DNA of 27,068 nt from a virus. Positions within the stretch are counted from its first letter, which is position 1; each line of letters begins with the position of its first letter. The stretch lies in IMG/VR virus record IMGVR_UViG_3300043449_000455, positions 1 to 27,068 of that record; one strand, given 5' to 3'. Position numbers and translations under genes: made by a program. This document shows positions 7,933-15,056 of the stretch, one piece after another. Under the pieces are notes generated by a model. The model ran no database searches and was not told the origin of the DNA. It saw only the letters and a program-made list of their open reading frames with translations.

Positions 7933-8400
7933 ATGCCAAAAGCATATATCTTAGTTGGTGTACCTGGATCAGGTAAGTCAACATGGATTTCTAAACAACC
8001 ATTTGATTGGAACAACACTGTTGTTGCTAGTACTGACAACTATGTTGAACGTGAAGCAAAACGTCAGGGTAAAACATATAGCGAAGTGTTTAAGGATGCA
8101 ATGCCTAACGCTGTCAATCACATGGCTAAGACTGTAGTTGATGCAGTTAAGAACAAGCAAGACATTGTTTGGGACCAAACAAGCACAACCAAATATACAC
8201 GTGCAAAGAAGTTGCGAATGCTACCTGGATACGACACCATCGCAGTAGTATTCAAAACTCCTGAGGATGCTGAACTTGCAAAGAGACTTGCAAGCAGAGA
8301 AGGTAAGAACATTCCAGCCAATGTCATGAAGTCTATGATTGTAGGTTGGGAAGAACCAACCGAAGCAGAAGGTTTTGATAAAATCATTTATGTGGGGTAA
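7933..8400 (+). CDS. P-loop nucleotide kinase (AAA_33 / polynucleotide-kinase-like)
   Basis: This 155-residue protein has a Walker A motif GVPGSGKST at residues 9-17, then STDNYVE, IVWDQTSTT (a Walker-B-like strand with a catalytic-type aspartate), and an arginine-containing lid (AKRLASREGKNIPANVM). This is the layout of the kinase domain of T4 polynucleotide kinase and the related AAA_33 family. No phosphatase domain follows. The substrate is not evident; RNA or DNA 5'-end phosphorylation, for example tRNA repair, is a reasonable guess. It begins 11 nt after iscU and ends 3 nt before the next gene. Confidence 0.8.
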   Translation: MPKAYILVGVPGSGKSTWISKQPFDWNNTVVASTDNYVEREAKRQGKTYSEVFKDAMPNAVNHMAKTVVDAVKNKQDIVWDQTSTTKYTRAKKLRMLPGYDTIAVVFKTPEDAELAKRLASREGKNIPANVMKSMIVGWEEPTEAEGFDKIIYVG

Positions 8401-8403
8401 ACT

Positions 8404-8685
8404 ATGAGTACAGAAGAAGATAAGTTCAAACATTCAAAACGTTTACTCAAAGATGATAATGCTATTAAGAAGCAAGTTAAGATTGCTAAAGCACATGGCA
8501 TTCCTGTAACAGAACCACATAGGCTTGCCAAGCATCATGCACTAGATTGCGGCAATCCTAAATGTTTAATTTGCCATTCAGAAAAGGTTTTCAACAAGCC
8601 TACCCTGCAAGAAAAACGTTTTTCACAAGACGTAGAACATCGCCCTAACAAACACGGAAAGGGCATTTATCCCGAAGATTCTTAA
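8404..8685 (+). CDS. Small phage protein with a CxxxxC..C-type motif
   Basis: This is a 93-residue basic protein. Its centre has HHALDCGNPKCLICHSEK, with three cysteines and flanking histidines that look like a small zinc-binding knuckle, followed by PTLQEKRFSQD. I recall this arrangement in proteins of other T4-like phages of aquatic bacteria, where it has no assigned function. It follows the P-loop kinase by 3 nt and is followed by a strong promoter, so it probably ends its transcription unit. Confidence 0.65.
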   Translation: MSTEEDKFKHSKRLLKDDNAIKKQVKIAKAHGIPVTEPHRLAKHHALDCGNPKCLICHSEKVFNKPTLQEKRFSQDVEHRPNKHGKGIYPEDS

Positions 8686-8693
8686 GAAAACGG

Positions 8694-8722
8694 TTGACAT
8701 TCGATCTGAATGTTGTTATAAT
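8694..8722 (+). promoter_or_regulatory. Strong sigma70-type promoter
   Basis: TTGACA (8694-8699), a 17-nt spacer and TATAAT (8717-8722): a consensus match in both hexamers. It drives the small membrane peptide at 8755 and probably the SPFH lipoprotein behind it. Confidence 0.88.
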
Positions 8723-8754
8723 CAATCTCTAAACAACAGAGAAGGAACCAAATT

Positions 8755-8931
8755 TTGGTTAAAACATTGATTGCGTTTATCTCACTGTTTGTCATTTTTT
8801 ATACGGGCATCGAAATGTTCCGAAAATTGACCGGCAAAGAGAAATGGGTCTTGACAAAGACCCTGGGTTATAGTATAGTGTGTGCAGTGCTGACAATTGC
8901 AGTACTAATTTCAATCGTTCTAATTTTTTGA
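8755..8931 (+). CDS. 58-residue membrane peptide with TTG start
   Basis: This short frame starts at TTG (8755) with a good GAAGGA ribosome site at 8741-8746. The peptide has two hydrophobic segments (about residues 4-18 and 40-58) joined by a basic loop (FRKLTGKEKW). It lies directly behind a consensus promoter and 12 nt before the SPFH gene, so promoter, ribosome site and spacing support it. The function is unknown; an accessory to the SPFH lipoprotein is possible from position alone. Confidence 0.6.
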   Translation: MVKTLIAFISLFVIFYTGIEMFRKLTGKEKWVLTKTLGYSIVCAVLTIAVLISIVLIF

Positions 8932-8943
8932 TAGGATTTTTAA

Positions 8944-9741
8944 ATGAATAAGTTTGTAACAGTAGCCGCTCTCGCCGGCGTTATTGCATTGACCTCTGCA
9001 TGTACCCGTATTGAAACGGGCGAGGTCGGAGTACGAGTTGGGTTTGATAAGCAGGTTCAGCCGGGCGAACTAGTACCTGGTTCATTCAATCAAACAATCA
9101 TCGGTAGCGTTATGACCTTCCCGGTCAAGGATGTTAACGTTGTACTTGAGAACATGACACCTGTTGCTAAGGACAATTCAACTATGAAGGACCTTGATGC
9201 TGTAGTTGTATACAACATCAATCCTCGTCAGGTATCAGAACTTTATGCAACAAAGAATCGTGCATTCCACACTGAAACAGGAGACGGAGATGTTCTTCTA
9301 ATGTATAATTATGTTGTACAGAATACACGTAATGCTATCTATAAGGCGGCACGTATGTATGAAGCACTAGACATGGCAGACAATCGTAACAACATGGAAA
9401 ACTTCATCAAGGATGAAATTCAGCGCAATCTCGCTGAGGAAAAACTTGATGGTGCTATTACTATCAGTCAAGTTATGATTCGTAACGTTTTGCCTAGCGA
9501 TACTGTAGTCGAAAGTGCTAACGCATTGGTTCGTGCTAAGAATGAACTAAAGCAGAAGGAAGTTGAAGTTAAGACTGCCGAAGCAGAAGCCCGTCGAATG
9601 GCCGCACTTGCTAACAACTCAGGTAGTTCAATTGCATTCATGCAGGCTCAGGCTATGGTAAACATCAGCGAGGGCATCAAGAGTGGTAAGGTCAACACTA
9701 TTGTTGTTCCTTCTAACTTCACTGCACTAATGACTAAGTAA
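8944..9741 (+). CDS. SPFH/band 7 (prohibitin-like) lipoprotein
   Basis: This 265-residue protein starts with a lipoprotein signal peptide: basic N-terminus, hydrophobic core and lipobox LTSAC, so Cys20 would be lipidated. The mature part begins RIETGEVGVRVGF, a typical start of the SPFH (stomatin/prohibitin/HflK) domain, runs to about residue 195 (DEIQRNL, ISQVMIRNVLPSD) and continues as a charged coiled coil (ELKQKEVEVKTAEAEARRMAA) with a short C-terminus. SPFH proteins form membrane rings and often regulate proteases such as FtsH. The phage version may do this at the host membrane; that role is inferred. It has a TAGGA ribosome site and follows the membrane peptide by 12 nt. Confidence 0.85.
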   Translation: MNKFVTVAALAGVIALTSACTRIETGEVGVRVGFDKQVQPGELVPGSFNQTIIGSVMTFPVKDVNVVLENMTPVAKDNSTMKDLDAVVVYNINPRQVSELYATKNRAFHTETGDGDVLLMYNYVVQNTRNAIYKAARMYEALDMADNRNNMENFIKDEIQRNLAEEKLDGAITISQVMIRNVLPSDTVVESANALVRAKNELKQKEVEVKTAEAEARRMAALANNSGSSIAFMQAQAMVNISEGIKSGKVNTIVVPSNFTALMTK

Positions 9742-9749
9742 GGTTTCGT

Positions 9750-9824
9750 GCGCTAGAGGCTAAGTGGTATTGCAAGGGTCTCTAAAGCCTTAGATAGCAG
9801 GTTCGATTCCTGTCTAGCGCGCCA
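9750..9824 (+). tRNA. tRNA with anticodon CTA (predicted amber suppressor)
   Basis: All parts of a tRNA are present: acceptor stem GCGCTAG pairing with CTAGCGC, D-arm of 15 nt with G18-G19, anticodon stem AGGGT/GCCTT, 7-nt loop CTCTAAA, 5-nt variable loop, T-arm GCAGG-TTCGATT-CCTGT, discriminator G73 and encoded CCA. The region lengths match those of the tRNA-Gln gene at 17254 position for position, which fixes the anticodon as CTA (9782-9784), the complement of UAG. Position 8 is A rather than the usual T, and one D-stem pair is a mismatch. G73 and U35 fit charging by glutaminyl-tRNA synthetase, but the amino acid is not proven. It stands alone, 7 kb away from the tRNA array. Confidence 0.88.
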
Positions 9825-9832
9825 AATTTAAT

Positions 9833-10078
9833 ATGGCAAGTTTAACTGAATACTTTAACAAACATAGATATCATCCTAAATATTTTTTAGGTGATCGTGT
9901 GTTTGGACATTGGAATAAGATTCCTTTTATCGGCACTGTTGGCAACGACACTGTTATTAATGAAATTGAGGGTCCAAGAATTTCCATTCAGTTAGACTTG
10001 CCGATTAAATACAAAGACGATATTAAACGAATTATTATCGTCAAGCATAAAGACATTAAACTATTGAAGGAGTATTAA
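9833..10078 (+). CDS. Small phage protein of unknown function
   Basis: This 81-residue protein has basic and aromatic residues (FNKHRYHPKYFLGDRVFGHWN) and a beta-rich centre that resembles a small SH3-like or KOW-like fold by pattern only. It starts 8 nt after the CTA tRNA; no ribosome site is visible. Its stop is 1 nt before the start of the UAG-containing gene, and its last codons supply that gene's ribosome site. I do not recognise the family. Confidence 0.6.
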   Translation: MASLTEYFNKHRYHPKYFLGDRVFGHWNKIPFIGTVGNDTVINEIEGPRISIQLDLPIKYKDDIKRIIIVKHKDIKLLKEY

Positions 10079-10079
10079 T

Positions 10080-10649
10080 ATGTCATAGATTGAATTTGAT
10101 TGTAAAGATATCGTGTTTCATTTTAACAAGAAACACTTAGAAGATCAGACCATTCCCATGTGGGTCTTAAAATTTCATGGCGAAACATATTATGTGAATC
10201 ATGTGAACTGTTCTGTTCCCTGGTCTACCAAAGAGACCCCTGATAATCCACATACTAAAGGCAGTATCAAAGTCAAAGACTGTTTGTTACAGATTGACGA
10301 AGATAATTCAGCCCATATCTCACCCATCACTGTATTTGATAAAGCACGTATTCGTAATGCTAAAAAAGGCATTACCCGTATCATCACAAAGAATGGTTCG
10401 CAACTAAGAGAGTTGCTGAAAACTAATAGTATCAAACATGGACCTATCAAATCGATTGGTGGTGCATGTTCCACTACATTCTACATTACTGACATATACG
10501 ATTCTAAAAACGTAACATATCTATCATTGATGATTACTGATGTTAGAGTATTAATGCCCAATGAAGGTTACTATAGGATGTATGACGACCCAAAGTATCA
10601 AAAGACCTCAGATATCGATTTGGATGCTGAGGTCGATGAGGATTATTAA
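10080..10649 (+). CDS. Phage protein with an in-frame UAG at codon 3
   Basis: The best start is the ATG at 10080: GAAGGAG lies at 10066-10072 with ideal spacing, and the previous gene ends at 10078. Reading from there gives M-S-UAG-I-E-F-D-C-K-D-I and then an open frame to TAA at 10649, 189 codons before the stop. Codon 3 is TAG (10086-10088). The only start codon soon after it is a GTG at codon 12 (10113) with no ribosome site. So full-length protein needs UAG readthrough, and a CTA-anticodon tRNA gene lies 260 nt upstream. A single A-to-T change from AAG would also explain it (M-S-K-I-E-F). The rest of the protein is soluble, with no motif I can name; I recall similar proteins in other T4-like phages. 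Confidence 0.8.
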
Positions 10650-10662
10650 TTCTATATGTGAA

Positions 10663-10737
10663 GCCCTGTGTATAAATATCTTTGTTGCACAGGGCAACAC
10701 CAACAGACTTTAAATTTGGGTTCTTAGTCTGTGAACC
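10663..10737 (+). promoter_or_regulatory. Structured leader with competing hairpins
   Basis: GCCCTGTG (10663-10670) can pair with CACAGGGC (10688-10695), but GTTGC/GCAAC (10684-10688/10694-10698) uses the same bases. Downstream, ACAGACT/AGTCTGT (10703-10709/10726-10732) overlaps GGTTC/GAACC (10719-10723/10733-10737). The gene at 10759 starts 22 nt later behind AAGGAG. The pairings are seen in the sequence; a regulatory role is inferred. Confidence 0.4.
10671..10678 (+). promoter_or_regulatory. T4-type late promoter box TATAAATA
   Basis: An exact match to the T4 late promoter core TATAAATA, 80 nt before the gene at 10759. Transcription would begin near 10684, so the mRNA would start with the hairpin GTTGC-ACAGG-GCAAC (10684-10698). 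Confidence 0.6.
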
Positions 10738-10758
10738 GTAACAAGGAGAAATAAAGTG

Positions 10759-11565
10759 ATGTACAATAGTAAACTAGTGGCTAGCCTTAAAGCCAACGGA
10801 AAAATCTTACGTGAATTTAAGGATACAGTCTATATTCCATTCGGGAGCGAATATAGCATTCTAATCAAAAATCTCAATACAGTACGTGCAATCGTCAATG
10901 TTTACATTGATGGTGAAAATGCTGTACCCGGCGGACTTGTATTGTATGCAGGTCAAGAGATTGATCTACAACGAGCCATTCGTAATGGCAATCTATCAGA
11001 AGGTAACAAGTTCAAGTTCGTTGAACGCACTGGTAAGATTGAAGACCATCGAGGTGTAAAACTAGAAGATGGCATTGTTCGTATTGAATATCAATTTGAA
11101 AAAGTCTATCAGAGACAAGACGGTATTCAGTGGAATCAAACTTTATTGGGTGGACAACATCAAAGTGGTACCCCTACTTGGACAGTAAACAATAGTGTAC
11201 TTAGATCAAGCGGTCACACACATATCGCTGATGCGTCATATGTTGCAACTAGTATGTCCGTTGGCTCTACTACTGCAAGTTCTACTATTCAAACAATGAA
11301 TGTGTCAACTCCAATCAATGATACTGGTATCACTGTACCTGGTTCAAAAAGCGAACAGAAGTTTTCAACTGCAACTTGGTTCGCAACCGAAACAGAAAAA
11401 TACAACATTATTTTAAAACTTTTGGGCGAGACTCCCGATAACAAAGAAGTACGCAACCCAGTCACTACAAAGCATAAACCCAAATGTGTCACATGTGGAA
11501 AGCAAAACAAAGCAACTGCAAAGTTTTGTACCGAATGTGGAACAGCACTGGAGATTTTTGCTTGA
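10759..11565 (+). CDS. Phage protein with C-terminal zinc ribbon
   Basis: This 268-residue protein has three parts: an N-terminal beta-rich domain (residues 1-120), a Ser/Thr-rich middle (about 130-200) and a C-terminal zinc ribbon with two CxxC pairs, CVTCGK and CTECGTAL, near residues 240-265. The start could be the ATG at 10759 or an adjacent GTG at 10756; both follow AAGGAG (10743-10748). Zinc ribbons of this sort bind nucleic acid or protein. The gene has its own late-type promoter box and structured leader and ends where the AAA+ promoter begins, so it seems to be an independent unit. I cannot assign a function. Confidence 0.65.
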   Translation: MYNSKLVASLKANGKILREFKDTVYIPFGSEYSILIKNLNTVRAIVNVYIDGENAVPGGLVLYAGQEIDLQRAIRNGNLSEGNKFKFVERTGKIEDHRGVKLEDGIVRIEYQFEKVYQRQDGIQWNQTLLGGQHQSGTPTWTVNNSVLRSSGHTHIADASYVATSMSVGSTTASSTIQTMNVSTPINDTGITVPGSKSEQKFSTATWFATETEKYNIILKLLGETPDNKEVRNPVTTKHKPKCVTCGKQNKATAKFCTECGTALEIFA

Positions 11566-11590
11566 CATTAAGTTCAATTTAACGTATACT
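11562..11590 (+). promoter_or_regulatory. Strong sigma70-type promoter
   Basis: TTGACA (11562-11567), a 17-nt spacer and TATACT (11585-11590), ending 40 nt before the AAA+ ATPase start. It overlaps the stop codon of the previous gene. Confidence 0.82.
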
Positions 11591-11630
11591 GTGTATCTAA
11601 GTTGAGTGAAATGTCATTAAAGGATAAAGC

Positions 11631-12689
11631 GTGACACATTTTCTAAAGAATGGTAATACATATCGGGTAGCATCAGACGAAGCACTAGACGTTCGTTCAG
11701 TACTTCCTGCAGGCAACTACACGATTCAAAAGGAACCTATGACTGGTGCATTGTACCTAGAACATATCGGTGACTTTACTGCACCTGGCAAGATTTACGG
11801 TGATTGTCTTAAGAACACAGACCGTATCATCAATACTTTTATTGATCGTCCAGCAACAACTGGCGTGATGCTAACAGGTGAAAAAGGTTCAGGTAAGACT
11901 CTACTAAGCAAGAACGTATGCATCGAACTTGCAAAGCAGGGTATCCCAACACTAGTTATCAATGCTCCTTTTTACGGAGACGCATTTAATTCATTCATTC
12001 AGAGTATTGAGCAACCATGCGTACTCATGTTTGATGAATTTGAAAAGGTTTATGACCGTGAAGAGCAGGAACAAATCCTAACATTGTTGGATGGTGTGTT
12101 CCCGACTAAGAAGTTGTTTATGCTAACTTGCAATGACAAGTGGCGTGTTGACAGTCATATGCGTAATCGTCCAGGTCGTATCTATTACATGCTTGATTTT
12201 AAGGGACTCGATACAACATTCATTCGTGAATATTGTGAAGATAACCTAAAGAACACACAGCATATTGATAAGATTTGCTCAATTTCAAGTTTGTTCGGTG
12301 AGTTTAACTTTGACATGCTTAAGGCATTGGTCGAAGAAATGAATCGCTATAACGAAACACCATCTGATGCTCTTGCAATGCTTAACGCAAAGCCTGAGTT
12401 TGACAGTGGTACAAAGTACGATGTAAAACTTATCTATCAGGGCAAAGAAGTTATCGAATCACTAAGCCCACGTGTCTTTGATGGCAATCCACTACAGCCC
12501 CGCGGTATTGGAGTTGAGTTCGACACTGATCCTGATGACGATGAAGTAGATTACAAGCACATTGTGTTCACATCTGATACACTTATTAAGGTAGATGCGG
12601 CAGCAGGTATGTTTGTATTCGAAGATAAGGACGCACGTGTTACATTGACTAAGGTACAACCTAAGTACTTTAATTACAATGCATTTTGA
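11631..12689 (+). CDS. AAA+ ATPase
   Basis: This 352-residue protein has a central AAA+ module: Walker A GEKGSGKT at residues 83-90, Walker B VLMFDEFE at 131-138, sensor-1-like FMLTCND near 165 and an arginine-finger candidate RNRPGRIYY near 178. The N-terminal 60 residues are beta-rich, and the last 90 form an acidic beta domain (DTDPDDDEVDYKH). The layout fits a phage AAA+ remodeler or chaperone; no nuclease or protease domain is fused to it. The start is GTG (11631) with AAAGGA upstream. It has its own promoter and is followed by a UUCG terminator hairpin, so it is a single-gene unit. Confidence 0.82.
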   Translation: MTHFLKNGNTYRVASDEALDVRSVLPAGNYTIQKEPMTGALYLEHIGDFTAPGKIYGDCLKNTDRIINTFIDRPATTGVMLTGEKGSGKTLLSKNVCIELAKQGIPTLVINAPFYGDAFNSFIQSIEQPCVLMFDEFEKVYDREEQEQILTLLDGVFPTKKLFMLTCNDKWRVDSHMRNRPGRIYYMLDFKGLDTTFIREYCEDNLKNTQHIDKICSISSLFGEFNFDMLKALVEEMNRYNETPSDALAMLNAKPEFDSGTKYDVKLIYQGKEVIESLSPRVFDGNPLQPRGIGVEFDTDPDDDEVDYKHIVFTSDTLIKVDAAAGMFVFEDKDARVTLTKVQPKYFNYNAF

Positions 12690-12692
12690 TTT

Positions 12693-12714
12693 TATGGGGA
12701 CTTCGGTCCCCATA
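12693..12714 (+). terminator. UUCG-loop terminator hairpin
   Basis: TATGGGGAC (12693-12701) pairs with GTCCCCATA (12706-12714) around a TTCG tetraloop closed by C-G. It lies 3 nt after the AAA+ gene stop. The following tract (ATTGTATA) is only weakly T-rich, as in some T4 terminators. Confidence 0.75.
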
Positions 12715-12814
12715 ATTGTATATACCCATAAACTTGATATTTTGTAAATAGTAGTATATTTAGAAGTAGAGCAAATTATAAGTACAATATGCTTTACGAA
12801 ATGGTCTATTAATT

Positions 12815-13159
12815 ATGAGTGGGTGTTTTACTTGTCTAAACTGTGGCAAGATTAATCCTGTCAAAGGACATTCTTACACAAACAAATATTGTAACAACAG
12901 TTGTCAACAGCAACATCGTTCACGTTCTTTAGTTAAAGAATGGAAAGAACACCCTGAACAAACAGCATGGCGTCAAGTTCCTGAATGGATTAAGAAATAT
13001 CTTATCAGTGAACGTGGACATAAGTGTGAAGTTTGTGGTCTTGAAGAATGGTTAGGAAATCCTGCTCCATTAGTCGTTGACTACAAAGATAATAATAGTC
13101 ATAACAGTGCAGAAGAAAACTTGCAGTTGATTTGCCCTAACTGTAAGTCACAGAAATAA
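12815..13159 (+). CDS. HNH-like zinc protein lacking the catalytic histidines
   Basis: This 114-residue protein has an N-terminal zinc knuckle (CLNCGK...YCNNSC) and a C-terminal HNH-type fold with CEVCGL and CPNCKSQ as zinc ligands and EENLQLICPNC in between. In active HNH enzymes of this subtype the metal-site motif reads like DHIDGN and the last motif NCHSQ. Here the first is VVDYKDNN and the second NCKSQ, so the general-base histidine and the later histidine are replaced by Tyr and Lys. It therefore looks like a structural zinc protein or an inactive homing-type nuclease. The ATG at 12815 has no clear ribosome site; the next gene follows 21 nt later. Confidence 0.7.
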   Translation: MSGCFTCLNCGKINPVKGHSYTNKYCNNSCQQQHRSRSLVKEWKEHPEQTAWRQVPEWIKKYLISERGHKCEVCGLEEWLGNPAPLVVDYKDNNSHNSAEENLQLICPNCKSQK

Positions 13160-13180
13160 TTCATTAACAAGGAGATTAAA

Positions 13181-13726
13181 ATGAAGACAATTGGCGATAA
13201 GATTGAAGCGTTTGCAGTTACTGGTGTTAAGCCAGGTGCATTAAACATCGATGGTGCATTTGAAACCATCACAGAAAAGAGTTTTGAAGGTAAGTGGAAG
13301 ATCATTGTGTACTATCCAAAGGATTTTACATTCGTATGTCCAACCGAAATCGTAGCATACGATAAGTTGAACAGTGACTTTGCAGACCGCGATGCAGTTC
13401 TATTGATTGGTAGCACTGACAATGAGTTCTGCAAACTAGCATGGCGCAACGCACATGAAGATTTGAAGAAGACTAACTCATGGTCATTTGCAGATGTAGC
13501 ACGTGATGACCTTTCACTTGCTGGTCAGTTAGGCATCTTCTATGGTCCAGCAGGCGCGGCACTACGTGCAACATTCATTGTTGACCCAGAGAACGTTATT
13601 CAGCACGTTACAGTTAACAACTTAGATGTTGGTCGTAATCCAGATGAAACATTGCGTATTCTTGACGCATTGCAAACTGGCGAACTATGCCCATGCAGTC
13701 GTCCAATCGGCGGTGAGACATTGTAA
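13181..13726 (+). CDS. ahpC: AhpC-type 2-Cys peroxiredoxin
   Basis: Peroxiredoxins reduce hydrogen peroxide and organic peroxides. The 181-residue protein has the peroxidatic Cys53 in PKDFTFVCPTEI, the family's STDNEFCKLAWR segment and a C-terminal ELCPCSRP with Cys170 and Cys172. Two C-terminal cysteines one residue apart are what is known for Mycobacterium tuberculosis AhpC (Cys61, Cys174, Cys176), which is recycled by AhpD instead of AhpF. An AhpD homologue is encoded in the same operon at 15430, so the pair is likely functional. It has a clear AAGGAG ribosome site. Its stop overlaps the next start (TAATG). Confidence 0.93.
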   Translation: MKTIGDKIEAFAVTGVKPGALNIDGAFETITEKSFEGKWKIIVYYPKDFTFVCPTEIVAYDKLNSDFADRDAVLLIGSTDNEFCKLAWRNAHEDLKKTNSWSFADVARDDLSLAGQLGIFYGPAGAALRATFIVDPENVIQHVTVNNLDVGRNPDETLRILDALQTGELCPCSRPIGGETL

Positions 13727-14364
13727 TGCTTGAAACGATTTGCGAAACGTTAGTTGAGGCATATCGTAGAAATTGGATCACAAGTCGTGATGGCAATGTA
13801 AGTATCCGCCATCATGACCGTGACCACTTTTACATTACACCTAGTGGTGTACGTAAACAAACATTACAACCTGACCAATTTAAAAAGATCGGACTAGTAG
13901 ATACGGGTAATGAAACGATTTGCAAAATTTTACCTTATACTGCTATCTCTAGTGAGTTGCAACCAAGTGGTGAATTACCATTACACTTTGGTTTACAAAA
14001 GATGATGGGTCAACATATAAATGATGTTCGTGTAGTCGTACACTTGCATCCTACATATTGTGTTGCAGCCATGCATGCAGGAATTGATTTGAGTACAGTA
14101 GTTAATGATTTTCCTGAACTAAGTCGTTATACTAAAGTAGCACCTAACGTACTAGATGTTCCTCCAATCAGTCAAGAGTTGGCTGATCGTTGCCATGAAA
14201 ATCTAGGATTGACCAATGATGGTAATATATCATATGATATCGTTGGCATCAAAGGACATGGTGTTGTAGCAATCGATACAAGCCCCTGGCGTGCATTCGA
14301 ACATATTGAACGTTTAGAGCATATATGTAAGATTGTATTAACTAGTGGAGTAAAGCATTTATGA
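13726..14364 (+). CDS. Class II aldolase/adducin-family protein
   Basis: This 212-residue protein has the class II aldolase layout: RDGNVSIR near residue 22, SSELQPSGELPLHFGL with the catalytic-type glutamate near 85, the zinc ligand pair VVVHLHPTYC near 107, and the third histidine in GIKGHGVVA near 170, then a long C-terminal helix (AFEHIERLEHICKIV). Family members include fuculose-phosphate and ribulose-phosphate aldolases or epimerases and methylthioribulose-phosphate dehydratase (MtnB). The sequence does not decide which. MtnB would connect with metK and SAM decarboxylase, but that is a guess. It overlaps both neighbours by a few bases and is translationally coupled. Confidence 0.85.
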   Translation: MLETICETLVEAYRRNWITSRDGNVSIRHHDRDHFYITPSGVRKQTLQPDQFKKIGLVDTGNETICKILPYTAISSELQPSGELPLHFGLQKMMGQHINDVRVVVHLHPTYCVAAMHAGIDLSTVVNDFPELSRYTKVAPNVLDVPPISQELADRCHENLGLTNDGNISYDIVGIKGHGVVAIDTSPWRAFEHIERLEHICKIVLTSGVKHL

Positions 14365-15056
14365 ACTTTGTTTTTGACGTAGACGGCACATTGACTCCTA
14401 GCAGACAGAGTGTTGATAATACATTTGCTAAATGGTTTTTAGACTTCACTAAAAATAATAAGGTCTATCTTGTTTCAGGCAGTGACTATGCTAAAACACT
14501 TGAGCAACTTGGTGAAGATATCTGCAACAGTGTTGCCGGTGTTTATAGTTGTGCAGGTAATGCACTCTATGTCAAAGATAAAGAACTATATTCTAACTCG
14601 TTTGATTTGACCGATGATGAATATAAGTTTTTAGAGACCTTGTTAGAACTAAGTGCATATCCTGAACGTACTGGACAACATATCGAAATGCGTACAGGGT
14701 TATGCAACTTTAGCATTGTGGGTCGTGGTGCAACTTATGAACAGAGGCAGAAGTATGTAAGATATGATACTGCTATCAATGAACGTAAGAATCTTGCAGA
14801 ACTAATCAATAGGCAGTTTCCCCGATTAGAGGCAACTGTAGCAGGCGAAACGGGGATTGACATTTATCTATGTGGTAAAGACAAGGCTCAAATTGCTGAT
14901 AGTGTATCACCTTTTGTTTTCTTTGGTGATAAAATTGAGATTGGTGGTAATGATTATTCTATAGCACTACGTGCAAAGAAGTTCTATAGAGTAGATAGTT
15001 GGGAAGATACATTTAGTATCTTAAAGAAGGAATATGACAAATGCTTGATTGCTTAA
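14361..15056 (+). CDS. Eukaryotic-type phosphomannomutase (HAD family)
   Basis: Phosphomannomutase interconverts mannose-6-phosphate and mannose-1-phosphate. The 231-residue protein matches the HAD-type (PMM1/PMM2-like) enzyme in order: DVDGTLTPSR with nucleophile Asp6 and Asp8, VSGSDYAKTLEQLG near 38, HIEMRTGLCNFSIVGRGAT near 107 with substrate-site arginines, and FFGDKIEIGGNDYSIALRA near 190. Bacterial mannose metabolism normally uses an unrelated alpha-phosphohexomutase, so this version is of interest. The start overlaps the aldolase stop (ATGA). It could supply GDP-mannose or fucose precursors for glycan modification; no glycosyltransferase is visible in the window. Confidence 0.87.
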   Translation: MNFVFDVDGTLTPSRQSVDNTFAKWFLDFTKNNKVYLVSGSDYAKTLEQLGEDICNSVAGVYSCAGNALYVKDKELYSNSFDLTDDEYKFLETLLELSAYPERTGQHIEMRTGLCNFSIVGRGATYEQRQKYVRYDTAINERKNLAELINRQFPRLEATVAGETGIDIYLCGKDKAQIADSVSPFVFFGDKIEIGGNDYSIALRAKKFYRVDSWEDTFSILKKEYDKCLIA

